Notes under the pieces: generated by a model
The model's input: only the letters and a program-made list of their open reading frames with translations
Database searches by the model: none
Told to the model about the DNA's origin: nothing
Shown: positions 1 to 8,583 of the stretch, one piece after another
Numbering within the stretch: position 1 is the stretch's first letter
Layout of the letters: each line of letters opens with the position of its first letter
NCBI GenBank assembly: GCA_937879875.1
Contig: CALFMN010000079.1
Location: forward strand, 14,120 to 78,119
Direction: 5' to 3'
DNA: 64,000 nt
From: an uncultured Chloroflexota bacterium
GTDB taxonomy: Bacteria > Chloroflexota > Dehalococcoidia > CAUJGQ01
Program-made: the position numbers and the translations under genes

Positions 1-1
1 G

Positions 2-418
2 GCGCGCTACCAGCGGCGCATCTCCGGCCCATTGCTCGACCGCATCGACATTCACATCGAGGTGCCGCGCGTCGAGTTCGAGAAGTTGGCCGGCACGGCA
101 TCGGCCGAACCAACCAGCGCCGTGCGCGGGCGCGTCGAGACGGCGCGCACGCGGCAGGGCGAGCGCTTCGCCGGCACGCGCGTGCACACCAACGCGGAGA
201 TGACGCCCGCGGAGGTGCGCCGCCATTGCCAGTCCCTGCTCGACGACGGCGCCCGCGCACTGCTGCGTCTGGCGATGGAACAGCTCGGCCTCTCAGCGCG
301 GGCCTTCCATCGCACACTCAAGCTGGCGCGTACGATCGCCGACCTCGCCGGCTCGGAGGGCATCGAGTCGGCGCACGTCGCCGAGGCGGTGCAGTACCGC
401 CATCGCGCGGCGGGCTGA
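2..418 (+). pseudogene. YifB/ComM AAA ATPase, 3' fragment only
   Basis: This frame is open from the window edge and encodes the last 138 residues of the Mg-chelatase-like ATPase that is complete at 49459-51042. It corresponds to residues 390-527 of that protein and holds the C-terminal helical region after the ATPase core. The 5' part is missing because the left arm ends at base 1, not because of a mutation visible here. Confidence 0.85.
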
Positions 419-518
419 GCGTGTCGCAGCCGGGCGAACCCGTGGCGGTCACTTCTTCTCGTCTCGCTCTTGCTGAGCAGCCTCGATACATTGCCAGGAG
501 AGGCCAGGGCTGTGAGCG

Positions 519-776
519 ATGCAAAGGTGCAGCGACGTGACTCTGCGCGTGAAGCTGAGCAGCAGGAATCAGATTGTGGTTCCGGCAGAGGTCCGGCGCC
601 GACTCGGCATTCAGAGCGGCGACACGTTGCTCGTGGATGTTCGCGCCGGCACCATCGTCCTGCTGCCGGAGCCGTTTGACTATGCGGCCGCGCTGAAGGG
701 TCTCGGCGCCGAGGTCTGGCAGGACGAAGATGCGCAGGAATACCTGAACCGTGAGCGGGCCGCGTGGGGCGAGTAG
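519..776 (+). CDS. AbrB/MazE-type DNA-binding protein
   Basis: An 85-residue protein with a SpoVT/AbrB swapped-hairpin domain at about residues 10-50: a VKLSSRNQIVVPAEVRRRLG stretch, then GDTLLVDV and a short C-terminal acidic tail. Such proteins are either transition-state regulators or antitoxins of PIN or MazF-like toxins. No toxin gene lies beside it: yifB is upstream and a secreted protein converges from downstream. A GTG at 537 is an alternative start just before the domain; no strong ribosome site decides between them. Mirrored at 49101-49358. Confidence 0.8.
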   Translation: MQRCSDVTLRVKLSSRNQIVVPAEVRRRLGIQSGDTLLVDVRAGTIVLLPEPFDYAAALKGLGAEVWQDEDAQEYLNRERAAWGE

Positions 777-866
777 AGGAACTCCTCGCCTTTCAGCGCA
801 TTTCCCATTTTGCCCGTATCCCAGTTCGATGACCTCGAAGAATCCGGCTCACTGTGAGCGCCGCAA

Positions 867-1538
867 CTACGGTGACGACGGCGTTGGCGAGGCGGGCGGC
901 GGTGGCGCGGGGATCGGCATCGAGAGCGACGACGCATCGCTGACGCAGACGGTAATCGTGTCGCCCTTGCTGACTGTCTTGAGCGTGTTGTCGGCGTCCT
1001 GACCGTCGGGAAACCAGCTCTGCCAGTCTTTGGCCGCATGTTTCCAGATCGCCTGCAGGTTCTCGGCCGGCTGAACCAGTGAGACGAGATCGGCAATCGT
1101 CGTGTTGTTCGAGAGGGTCACCTTGATGCCATCGGTGCAACCCGGCTGCAGATCCGTGCTGTTCAGGCGGGGCGCCGAAAGGTCGAGGTCCTGAAAGGCG
1201 CCCGCCTGCCACTGGCCGGTCTCATTCGCCCAGTAGTCGCCGATCGCAATCTTCACATCCGCGTTGTCGGTGCCGCAGCCTGGCCGGTCCTGGTCCGAGA
1301 GCACGTTCATGGCGTAGGTGCCTTTGAGCGTCCCCGTACCGCACAGCGTGGCGCCGACGTAGGCGCGAATCGAAGCTCCCGGCGTGGGTATCCTGCCGAA
1401 CACGGCGACTCCGCCGGAGAAGTGCGCCGGCGCCGGCCGCCCGGCTACGCGGCCATTCGCCGCGATGGCGAGCGCGCCGGCGAGGGCGAGACTGAGCCCG
1501 GCGATCGCGGCAGACACGCGGAGCAAGCGACGCGACAT
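867..1538 (-). CDS. Putative secreted protein of unknown function
   Basis: A 223-residue protein starting at the ATG with GGGGGA upstream; an in-frame ATG 57 bases earlier lacks such a site. Residues 1-30 form a signal peptide (MSRRLLR followed by an Ala/Leu-rich core and ALAIAANG). The mature part has Cys in LCGTG, PGCGTD, PGCTDG and TVCVSD contexts, which may form disulfides, and a proline-rich C-terminus (PIPAPPPPASPTPSSP). I recognise no family. It converges on the AbrB gene. Mirrored at 48339-49010. Confidence 0.65.
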   Translation of the reverse strand: MSRRLLRVSAAIAGLSLALAGALAIAANGRVAGRPAPAHFSGGVAVFGRIPTPGASIRAYVGATLCGTGTLKGTYAMNVLSDQDRPGCGTDNADVKIAIGDYWANETGQWQAGAFQDLDLSAPRLNSTDLQPGCTDGIKVTLSNNTTIADLVSLVQPAENLQAIWKHAAKDWQSWFPDGQDADNTLKTVSKGDTITVCVSDASSLSMPIPAPPPPASPTPSSP

Positions 1539-1643
1539 GATCGTCCCCCAGCCGCGGAAGCGCGGCTGGAGCAAGTCTCGAAGGCGTGGGCGCAAAGTTT
1601 AGGCCGGGCGTGCGGCGCTCCCGACGAACGGTTCGGCGCTCGT

Positions 1644-2027
1644 TCAGGTGCCCGTGGCGTGCAAGCCATGCGTCAGCCCCGCAAAGGGCCGCAGCTCCTC
1701 GTAGTTCACGCGGCGCACGACCTGATCGCGCGCGGCATCGCTCAGCGAGGTGAACTGGATCGCCAGATGCCAGTGTTTGCCGACCGGTTCGGTTCTCACC
1801 ACGCGGCCGGGCAGATCCTGCGCTGGAAACACGTCTGCCGCTGGAAGATGGAGACGCACGGCGTCGCCCAGGCGCAGCTCCCGCGGCGACCAGATCAAGG
1901 CGCCGCCGCCGCTCAGATCGATCATACGAATCACGAAGCGGCTGGCGCGGCCGTCGCAGATGCCCGTCAGGCGTGCCTCGGCCATCCGCAACGAAACCCG
2001 GTAGAACGCCCTGCGGTTGGAGTCCAT
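1644..2027 (-). CDS. PilZ domain protein, putative c-di-GMP receptor
   Basis: A 127-residue single-domain protein. The c-di-GMP signature is present: RRAFYR (R6xxxR10) near the N-terminus and DLSGGG (D37xSxxG42) about 27 residues later, followed by beta strands with LGDAVRLHLP and WHLAIQF. PilZ proteins bind c-di-GMP and control motility, exopolysaccharide or regulators by protein contact. The frame stays open upstream to 2288, but that part resembles no PilZ-linked domain, so the ATG just before the RxxxR motif is preferred. Mirrored at 47850-48233. Confidence 0.75.
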   Translation of the reverse strand: MDSNRRAFYRVSLRMAEARLTGICDGRASRFVIRMIDLSGGGALIWSPRELRLGDAVRLHLPAADVFPAQDLPGRVVRTEPVGKHWHLAIQFTSLSDAARDQVVRRVNYEELRPFAGLTHGLHATGT

Positions 2028-2247
2028 CGTCGCAACCAGCGTTGCCGGCGCCCGTGCGCCGTTTTCTTGAGTATCGGAACCTGATGGAGTTCCTGCAGTT
2101 CGAAGCGCTGCCGGATACACCCGGTGTGTCGTGCCGCGGCCGGATGTTCGGTACTCGACGTACGTGCGCGGAAGCGTCAGGATCGGTTTCGCGGCGCATC
2201 GGGGGATATGCCTCAGGCCGCGGTAATCCACCCACGAGAGGCGACCG

Positions 2248-2940
2248 ATGTCAGCGCTGCGCCTGGTCGTGTTCGATCTGACCGGCACGCTGGTGGACGA
2301 CGGCGGCGCGGTGCTCGACGCCTATCGCCGCGCGCTCACGGCAGAGCGGCTGCCGTTCGAGGAAGGCGATCTGCAGGCCGCGCGTGGCGGCAGCAAGCAG
2401 GCGATCTTCCGCGCCTTCGCCGAACGAGCCTTTGGCCCGGGAGAAGCGGCTCGCCGTGCGGCAAGCGGCGCCTTTGAACGCTTCGACGCGGAGCTGGCCG
2501 CTGCCTATCGCGATGGACCGCTGACCGAAATCGCCGGGGCCGGCGCCTGCCTGGCCACGCTCAAGCAGCGCGGCCTCAGACTCGCGACCAACACGGGTTT
2601 CGGGCGGGCGACCGCCACGATCATGCTCGAACGCCTGGGCTGGCTGGGGGCGCCGTTCGATGCACACGTGGCCTCGGATGAGGTGCCGGAAGGCCGCCCG
2701 GCGCCGTATATGATCCAGCTCGCGATGCAGCGCACCGGTGTACTGGATACGCGCGAACTGCTGGTCGTCGGCGACACGCCGCGCGACCTGGAGGCCGGCA
2801 CCAATGCCGGAGCCTGCGGCGTTGTCGGCGTGCTCAGCGGCTCGCACGGTATCGATAGCCTCGGCCGGGTACGCCACACGCACCTGCTGCGCAGCGTCAA
2901 GGAATTGCCGGATCTGATCGCGGATCAGTTCGGCGCGTAG
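2248..2940 (+). CDS. HAD-superfamily hydrolase, phosphonatase-like
   Basis: A 230-residue HAD hydrolase with a helical cap inserted after motif I. Motif I is FDLTGT: nucleophile D10, but Thr12 where classical phosphatases have the acid/base Asp. Motif II is the ATNTG region, the Lys/Arg motif lies around EGRPAPYM, and motif III is VVGDTPRDLEAG. Replacement of the second Asp occurs in phosphonatase-like HADs, and a DxTGT motif is also typical of P-type ATPases. Substrate unknown; a phosphonatase-like or phosphoryl-transfer role is inference. Divergent from the PilZ gene. Mirrored at 46937-47629. Confidence 0.75.
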   Translation: MSALRLVVFDLTGTLVDDGGAVLDAYRRALTAERLPFEEGDLQAARGGSKQAIFRAFAERAFGPGEAARRAASGAFERFDAELAAAYRDGPLTEIAGAGACLATLKQRGLRLATNTGFGRATATIMLERLGWLGAPFDAHVASDEVPEGRPAPYMIQLAMQRTGVLDTRELLVVGDTPRDLEAGTNAGACGVVGVLSGSHGIDSLGRVRHTHLLRSVKELPDLIADQFGA

Positions 2941-3130
2941 CCTATTCCCGCCGTTCCCGCCCGACTCAGGACGAATCGATCGACGCCGGCGCTACGCTTT
3001 CGGGTGGGCGAGACGCTCTTCGCGGGCTACAGACGCGGACGAGCGTCCCGCGTACGGTGAGTTGGGCGCCGCGCTCGATTTTGTGCGAGCGCGCCCCCGC
3101 GGGCGAGATTCTGGAACGGAACGCACGGCG

Positions 3131-4096
3131 ATGACGGCACGCACGGGGGTCGAACGCACGGCCGTTGACGCGGGCAACCGGGTGCCCGTGCCGTTTACCG
3201 GCACGAGCCGAATCGGTCTCGGCCGCTTGATACGTCAGGCATTGCAGCGCGCCGAGCAAAATAGCCTGCCTGTGCGCGCCGGCAACGTCGCTTTTCATGC
3301 CGTTTTTGCGTTGTTTCCCGCCGCAGTCTCCGCTCTCTGGCTGCTGACCGCCCTGCATCAAACACGCTTCGTCGGCGCAATGGTGGACGTCGCCGGCGCG
3401 GCGCTGCCGAAGACGTCCGGCGCGGCGTTCAAGCAGCAGATCGCCGGCGCCTCCGGTACGCAGGTGCATGGTGCCTTGACGTTTGGCGCCGTGCTGGCTT
3501 TCGCCGGAGCGGTCTGGGCGATTGCGACTACGTTTCTGGCCGCGATGGAGGCGCTGAACAAAATCTACGGCGTCAAAGAGCACCGGCCGCTCTGGAGACG
3601 ATGGGGTACCGCGCTCTTGCTCTCGCTGAGTGTGGCCGTGCTGCTGACGGCCGTGGTGGTGGTGGTCGTGTTCGGAACTCATCTCGCCGACAAGCTGTCG
3701 CAGGCGCTGGGCGCCGGGCAGGCCTTCGCTGTCCTGTGGGCCGCCGTGACCTGGCCGCTGCTGGTCTGCTGTGTGGTGATCGCCTTCGCGCTCGTCTACT
3801 ACGTCGCGCCGGATGTCGAGCAAGAGTACCGCTGGATTCGCGCCGGATCGCTGCTGGCAGCCGTGCTCTGGCTGCTGTTCACCGCCGGATTCTCGATCTA
3901 CATCAATAACTTCGCCACGCCGACGGAAGCCTACGGCGCACTGGCGGGCGTCGCCGTGATCATGATCTACGGGTACATCACGGCGTACATCTTTCTGCTC
4001 GGCGCCCAGATGAATCAGGTGATCGAAGCGGACGCGCCGGTGGGGAAGGATGCCGGCGACCGCACCGCGCCCGACGCCGTGCCCAGCGGCAGGTGA
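3131..4096 (+). CDS. YihY/BrkB family inner-membrane protein
   Basis: A 321-residue polytopic membrane protein. About six hydrophobic segments are visible, including a VFALFPAAVSALWLL stretch, a LSVAVLLTAVVVVVVF stretch and WLLFTAGFSIYI. The family-typical phrases LIRQALQRAEQNSLPVRAG before TM1 and YGALAGVAVIMIYGYITAY near the end support YihY/BrkB. The family was once misannotated as ribonuclease BN; its true role is unknown. An upstream in-frame ATG at 3062 adds a charged tail with no similarity, so 3131 is chosen. Mirrored at 45781-46746. Confidence 0.8.
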   Translation: MTARTGVERTAVDAGNRVPVPFTGTSRIGLGRLIRQALQRAEQNSLPVRAGNVAFHAVFALFPAAVSALWLLTALHQTRFVGAMVDVAGAALPKTSGAAFKQQIAGASGTQVHGALTFGAVLAFAGAVWAIATTFLAAMEALNKIYGVKEHRPLWRRWGTALLLSLSVAVLLTAVVVVVVFGTHLADKLSQALGAGQAFAVLWAAVTWPLLVCCVVIAFALVYYVAPDVEQEYRWIRAGSLLAAVLWLLFTAGFSIYINNFATPTEAYGALAGVAVIMIYGYITAYIFLLGAQMNQVIEADAPVGKDAGDRTAPDAVPSGR

Positions 4097-4163
4097 AACG
4101 CGATCGATTGAATTTCGGTCGGCGAGCGAAGGCAGGAGCACCGCGGACGCCGCACGGCCGGCG

Positions 4164-4240
4164 TGGTACCCCCAAGGGGATTCGAACCCCTGATCTCCGC
4201 CTTGAAAGGGCGGCGTCCTGGGCCACTAGACGATGGGGGC
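4164..4240 (-). tRNA. tRNA-Glu (anticodon UUC)
   Basis: The minus strand folds as a cloverleaf: acceptor GCCCCCA paired with TGGGGGT, D-arm with GTCTAG, anticodon stem CCGCC/GGCGG around loop CTTTCAA (anticodon TTC), T-arm AGGGGTTCGAATCCCCT, and an encoded 3' CCA. The GTCTAG D-arm is typical of tRNA-Glu. It lies between the YihY and Sir2 genes. The copy at 45637-45713 is the mirror image, so the pair probably represents a single gene. Confidence 0.93.
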
Positions 4241-4274
4241 GTCTGTATAACGAGTGTAACATGGCCGCGCGGCG

Positions 4275-5132
4275 TCAGGGACGGCGCTTCACTCCGCTGC
4301 CGCGCGTTTCCGGCTCCGCGCGGTCAAGCTCCTGTACTGCTTCGACCAGCCGCGGCAGCAGTTCCCCGGAAGGGCCGTTCAGCACGGCGGCGCAGTAGGG
4401 CGTGAGCGCGGTTTCGTCGACGTTCACCTCGATCAAGGCGCCGCCCGCGCGCCAGACCGTCACCGGGATATCCGCCGCGGGTGTAACCAGCGCCGAGGTG
4501 CCGGCGACGATGCAGAGATCGGCGCGCTCGGCGGCCTCGAAGCAGCGCTCCAGCACCGAGCGGGGAATCGGCTCGCCGAACATCACCGTATCCGACTTGA
4601 TGATGCCGCCGCAGCGGTCGCAGCGCGGCGGCAGCTCGTCGGTCGGAACCTGATCCAGCCGGTAACGCGCCTCGCAGCCGATGCAGCGCAGCATCGTGCG
4701 GTTGCCGTGGATCTCCAGCAGCTGGTCCGAGCCGGCGGCGCGGTGCAGGTTGTCGATGTTCTGGGTAACAACGGCACGCAGGTAGCCCAGCCGCTCGAGT
4801 TCGGCGAAGGCGATGTGGCCGGGGTTCGGCCGCGCCCGCTCGATCGCGTCGCCCAGCTCGTTTGTCGACGTCCCCGGGTCGATGCGCCGGCGCCAGTGCT
4901 CAGCCGGATCGCGCAGGAAGAGCTGATAGCCGTTCATCGGCGGCTCACCGTCGCGCGTCCACAGCCCGCCCTCCCCGCGGAAGGTGGGGATGCCGCTCTC
5001 CTTCGAAAGCCCGGCGCCGGTCAGGGCGATCGCAAAGCGGGCGCGGTGCAGCAACTGCGCCGCTCGCTCGATCTGCTCGTTCAGCGCCGCTTCCTGCCGC
5101 CCGGTGGCCGATGCATCCATGACTATCTCCAC
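4275..5132 (-). CDS. Sir2-family NAD-dependent protein deacylase
   Basis: A 285-residue sirtuin with all core motifs: NAD-binding GAGLSKESGIPTFRG (about residues 39-53), TQNIDNLH (123-130), catalytic His142 in EIHGN, zinc Cys at 150, 153, 171 and 174, then GTSALVTPA and EVNVDE of the Rossmann fold. It removes acyl groups from lysines using NAD, releasing nicotinamide. ATG codons at residue 1 and residue 5 both fit. It is the last protein gene of a minus-strand run (aminotransferase, propeller, zinc-knuckle) and sits next to tRNA-Glu. Mirrored at 44745-45602. Confidence 0.9.
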   Translation of the reverse strand: MEIVMDASATGRQEAALNEQIERAAQLLHRARFAIALTGAGLSKESGIPTFRGEGGLWTRDGEPPMNGYQLFLRDPAEHWRRRIDPGTSTNELGDAIERARPNPGHIAFAELERLGYLRAVVTQNIDNLHRAAGSDQLLEIHGNRTMLRCIGCEARYRLDQVPTDELPPRCDRCGGIIKSDTVMFGEPIPRSVLERCFEAAERADLCIVAGTSALVTPAADIPVTVWRAGGALIEVNVDETALTPYCAAVLNGPSGELLPRLVEAVQELDRAEPETRGSGVKRRP

Positions 5133-5174
5133 AGCAGCCGCGGCCGTCGCGCCGAGCGGCCAACGGCGGCCCGC

Positions 5175-5543
5175 TTATGGCGGCGCGGGCAGACCGATAC
5201 CCGGCGGATAGTAGGTGCAGGCGAAGTCGAGCCAGCGGGCGAAGTATTCCGGCTCGTGCCCGTCGCGATCGCGTCCCTCGCTCAGACGCAGCCGCGCGAA
5301 GGCGTCGATCGCGTCGCCGATCCCCTCGACCATCTCCGGCTTAAGGCCCGATTTGCTCCAGCCGATCTTGTTCAACTCCTGCTCGACGACCGCCAGCATC
5401 TCGGGTGTCAGCGCCGCGAAAGCTGCCAGCCAGCCCTCGCGGCCGCGCGGCATCTGCCGGCCGCAAATGCCGCAGTAGCGCTCGGCGTCGAAGACGTAAT
5501 CCTCGTCGTAGGAGCCGCAGTGCATGCACCACGCGCAGATCAT
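5175..5543 (-). CDS. Small zinc-knuckle protein of unknown function
   Basis: A 122-residue protein with two N-terminal cysteine pairs, CAWCMHCG and CGICGR (residues 3-28), which should form a zinc ribbon. A mostly helical stretch follows (LTPEMLAVVEQELNKIGWSK), then a C-terminus with WLDFACTYYPPG. No named family is recognised. Its ATG overlaps the stop of the upstream propeller gene (ATGA), which indicates translational coupling. Sir2 follows about 40 bases downstream. Mirrored at 44334-44702. Confidence 0.7.
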   Translation of the reverse strand: MICAWCMHCGSYDEDYVFDAERYCGICGRQMPRGREGWLAAFAALTPEMLAVVEQELNKIGWSKSGLKPEMVEGIGDAIDAFARLRLSEGRDRDGHEPEYFARWLDFACTYYPPGIGLPAPP

Positions 5544-6754
5544 GCCCCGTCCCTTGTCTCGTCCGGCTCGTCCGCTTCTCGCTCCCGTGGCGACCAGAAG
5601 GCGATTGCGCCCGCAGCGACCGAACGTGACTTCCCGTCGCGCAGATCTTGCAAGTAAATGGTCGGCCCCAGCAGCTCAGGCGGCGTGCCGTTGAGCTGCA
5701 TCCGGCCGCAGGCGAGCAGCCGGGTGCCGTCGGCCGACCAGAACCGGTGTGAAAGAGCGTACTGATCGAAGAAGGCGATCGCCATACTGAACTCCGGCGA
5801 TGGCTCAAAGGCGGGGAAACGCTTCGCCGGCTCTCCATCGCGGTCCAGCACCAGCCACGAGGCGTGGCCGTCGCGCGGCGTGGGCAGCAGCACGGCCAGA
5901 TGCTCGCCGGAGGGCGACCAGACAAAGGCGAGGCACTCTCCGCAACGCGCCCGGCGCTCTCCAGAGCCGTCGGCGCCGATCAGACGCAGATCGGAGTAGC
6001 GCGGCGGCTCGGAGTGCAACAGTCTGGCCAGCGCGATCAGTCCGCCATCGGGCGACCAGGCGAAGGCAGCGGTACTCGCCGACCCGGCCAGCGCCTCCTG
6101 CCGCTTGCCGGCGCGATCGCAGCGTTGCAGCGAGAAGCGCGGCCCGTCCGCCGCACAGACCGCGAACGACTCGCCATCGGCAGACCAGGCAGGCACGCGG
6201 TAGCCGGTGTGATTGGTGGCAAACGTTTGCGTGGCGGGCGCCGTCGCCAGTTCCAGCAGGGACAACTCGCCGCCGGCGTGCAGCAACAGCGCATCCGACC
6301 GCGGCGACCAGGCGCTGAACAATGGTGCGCCGCGGGCGACGCCTTGCGCCGGACCACGCCCCGCGGCATCGAGGAACAGCAGCGTCAGCCCGACCATCGG
6401 CGTCGGCGTCAGCAGGGCGACATGTTGGGCGTCGGGCGACGGATTGACATAATACGGCATGCCCGGGCCGAGCAGGCCGCCGCCCTCAGGGCTGCGAAAC
6501 AGCGACGCCACGGACTCGCCGCGTGTTGCGACGCGCAGCAACTGGGCGGGGGGCTGTCCGCTCGCCCCGGTTTCGATGGTCGAGACAAGCAGCGAAGTCC
6601 CATCGGCCGTCCAGGTCGGCCAGGCGTACGCGAAGGGCGGGCGAGTCAGCGGGGCAGGGGCCGGCCGCTCCGGATGCAGGAGCGTAACGGCATCACCCGC
6701 GTCAGGCAGCAGGAACAGTTCCCCGACTGGGCCAATCGCCGCCAGCGAGCACAA
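5540..6754 (-). CDS. WD40/TolB-like beta-propeller protein
   Basis: About 404 residues with repeated propeller-blade phrases: AYAWPTWTADG, SAWSPRSDA, PAWSADGES, FAWSPDGG and FVWSPSGE. These WSPDG-type motifs recur every 40-60 residues as in TolB/PD40 repeats, suggesting a scaffold or sensor. No signal peptide is evident, so it is probably cytoplasmic. The start is uncertain: a TTG at 6754, two bases after the aminotransferase stop, fits best; an ATG far upstream would overlap that gene. Mirrored at 43123-44337. Confidence 0.7.
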   Translation of the reverse strand: MCSLAAIGPVGELFLLPDAGDAVTLLHPERPAPAPLTRPPFAYAWPTWTADGTSLLVSTIETGASGQPPAQLLRVATRGESVASLFRSPEGGGLLGPGMPYYVNPSPDAQHVALLTPTPMVGLTLLFLDAAGRGPAQGVARGAPLFSAWSPRSDALLLHAGGELSLLELATAPATQTFATNHTGYRVPAWSADGESFAVCAADGPRFSLQRCDRAGKRQEALAGSASTAAFAWSPDGGLIALARLLHSEPPRYSDLRLIGADGSGERRARCGECLAFVWSPSGEHLAVLLPTPRDGHASWLVLDRDGEPAKRFPAFEPSPEFSMAIAFFDQYALSHRFWSADGTRLLACGRMQLNGTPPELLGPTIYLQDLRDGKSRSVAAGAIAFWSPREREADEPDETRDGA

Positions 6755-6756
6755 GG

Positions 6757-8013
6757 TCAGTGAGTGCCGGCAGCGGCGCGCGCGATGGCGCGGCCCAGGC
6801 GAGCCACGGCTTCGCCGATCTCGTTCTGTTTCACGGCGCTGAAGGCGAGGCGGATGTAGCCGTGGCAGTCGTCGTCCAGATAAAACGCGCTGCCGGGGAA
6901 GTAGCTCACCCCTTCGTCCCAGGCGAGCGGCTGCAAGGCGAGGTCGCTGACGCCGTCCGGCAGCTTGACCCAGATGAAGAAGCCGCCGTCGGGGTCGGTC
7001 CAGGAGCACAGGCGGCTGAGATGCTCGCCCAGCGCGGCATCCATCGCCTCAAATTTGCGCTTGTAGACGTCGCGGACGATGGCGACGTGCGGCCGGAAGT
7101 GGCCGGCCTCGACGTAGGTGCGCACGATGCGTTGCGCGAAGGGGCTGGTGCCGTTGTCGAAGCGCATGCGCACGAGGCCGTCGATCAGCGGCTTCGGTCC
7201 CTTGATCCAGCCGACGCGCAGGCCCGGGGCGATCGTCTTGCTGACGGTGCCGCAGCGCAGCACGCCGTCGCCGCCGGAGAGCGAGAGTAACGAGGGCACG
7301 GGCTCGCCGCGGTAGCGCAGTTCGCCGTACGCATCGTCTTCCACGATCAGCACGCGGTGGCGCGAGGCGACCTCGATGAGCTGGCGGCGCCGCTCCAGCG
7401 GCATCGTCAGGCCGGCCGGATTGTGAAAGACCGGGATGCTGTAGATGAGCTTGGCAGGCGTGCCCTCGTGTTCCAACCGCTCCAGCGTATCGTCCAGCAA
7501 ATCGGCGCGCATGCCCTGCTCGTCCATCGGCACGGTTGCGAAGAGGGCGCCTGAACCCTTGGCCGTACGGATCGCACCGGCGTAGGTCGGCGCCTCGATC
7601 ACGCAGTAGTCGCCGGGGTCGAGGAAGGTCTGGCAGACGCAGGCGAAGGCATGGGCGCTGCCGCTGGTAATCACCACGTTCTCGGCGGACAAGGCGAGGC
7701 CGGGCTCGGGCTCCATCTCCTCCACGACCAGTTGCCGCAGTTCGGGTACGCCCTGTGGCGTGCCGAGCAGATACTCGAGCGCGGGCGCGGGTTCTCGTTT
7801 GAGCACCGTCTGCATGGCCTCGCCGATCTCGGCCACCGGGAAGGTGGGCGCGTCGGGCACGCCGGCGTACAGCGAGATCACCGGTTTGCCCGGTGGTGGT
7901 CCAGGCACCCAGCCCTGCGCCACGCGCGCCGGCGCCGCCAGCAGGCGCGTGATCTCTGCCTCACTCCAGGACTGCCCGGTGCCGCTCTTCTCCGCGGCGC
8001 GTGTGCCGACCAT
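6757..8013 (-). CDS. PLP-dependent aminotransferase, class I/II fold
   Basis: A 418-residue fold-type I aminotransferase related to 2-aminoadipate/aromatic aminotransferases and MocR C-terminal domains. Visible features are YLLGTPQGVPELR, SGSAHAFACVCQ (cofactor phosphate region), a YSIPVFHNPAG segment, VEDDAYGELRY, and SKTIAPGLRVGW with the PLP lysine at about residue 259. It transfers amino groups between an amino acid and a 2-oxo acid; the substrate is not clear. The start is an ATG with GGGAGAG upstream; the longer open frame runs backwards through the T-box region and is rejected. First gene of the minus-strand operon. Mirrored at 41864-43120. Confidence 0.88.
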   Translation of the reverse strand: MVGTRAAEKSGTGQSWSEAEITRLLAAPARVAQGWVPGPPPGKPVISLYAGVPDAPTFPVAEIGEAMQTVLKREPAPALEYLLGTPQGVPELRQLVVEEMEPEPGLALSAENVVITSGSAHAFACVCQTFLDPGDYCVIEAPTYAGAIRTAKGSGALFATVPMDEQGMRADLLDDTLERLEHEGTPAKLIYSIPVFHNPAGLTMPLERRRQLIEVASRHRVLIVEDDAYGELRYRGEPVPSLLSLSGGDGVLRCGTVSKTIAPGLRVGWIKGPKPLIDGLVRMRFDNGTSPFAQRIVRTYVEAGHFRPHVAIVRDVYKRKFEAMDAALGEHLSRLCSWTDPDGGFFIWVKLPDGVSDLALQPLAWDEGVSYFPGSAFYLDDDCHGYIRLAFSAVKQNEIGEAVARLGRAIARAAAGTH

Positions 8014-8189
8014 GCGCTCTCTCCCAGCGTATCTTGACGCATGGTAGCGTCTCCGCGCGCCACGGGCTACGGGAGAGCGAGAACCACTCGCCGGATGTTG
8101 TTGTCCGCGCGTTTGACAGGTCTCGCCGCGGCTCTCTACACTTGGTTTAATCCTACATGGCCGCTGCACGGCCATCTTGAACGGATATA

Positions 8190-8486
8190 TTCGGCGACGA
8201 CGGAGACGAGTAGGCGGGGCCGGCCGGCCCAGCGAGTCCGGTTTGGTGCAAGCGGACGCCGCGCCCCCTGCTGAAGATCCCTCCCGAGCTTCCGGCCGAA
8301 AGCACGTACCAGCGTGCCGGTAGACCCGGACGGAGCGCCCACCGTTACCAGGGGCAGGAGCATTCGCCGGCGCAGTCCGGCACGTGCTCCGGCAGAGCGG
8401 CCGCGCCTCGGCGCGGCAAGCAGGGTGGTACCGCGGGTTGCCATGTTCGGCCCGTCCCTCAATCAGGAGGGGCGGGCCTTTTGTTT
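8190..8486 (+). promoter_or_regulatory. T-box leader of ileS
   Basis: The conserved T-box AGGGTGGTACCGCGG is at 8422-8436, followed by an intrinsic terminator. Stem I appears to begin near GACGACGGAGACGAGTAG (8193 on), and an ATC isoleucine codon at 8277-8279 in CTGAAGATCC is the likely specifier. Uncharged tRNA-Ile should pair with both sites, stabilise the antiterminator and let transcription reach ileS, 171 bases downstream. The T-box and terminator are certain; the stem I fold and specifier are inferred. Mirrored at 41391-41687. Confidence 0.9.
8449..8486 (+). terminator. Intrinsic terminator of the T-box switch
   Basis: A 12-bp stem, GGCCCGTCCCTC (8449-8460) with GAGGGGCGGGCC (8467-8478), has one G-T wobble and is followed by TTTTGTTTT. 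Its left arm overlaps the region the antiterminator would use next to the T-box. Confidence 0.9.
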
Positions 8487-8544
8487 TGGGCAGCAGCCAG
8501 CAGGCAAGAGTACAGGGCGATGGGTGTAGGTCAAAGGTCGGTAG

Positions 8545-8583
8545 GGGCGGTTCGTGAACCGCCCGTTGCGGCGCAGCCGCAAC
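8545..8583. repeat. Pair of short GC-rich hairpins (type A repeat)
   Basis: Two adjacent perfect hairpins lie between the T-box and ileS: GGGCGGTTC/GAACCGCCC (8545-8564) and GTTGCGGC/GCCGCAAC (8565-8583). The GTAGGGGC...GCCC layout recurs at 18086 and, in weaker form, at 55766. Mirrored at 41294-41332. Confidence 0.6.
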
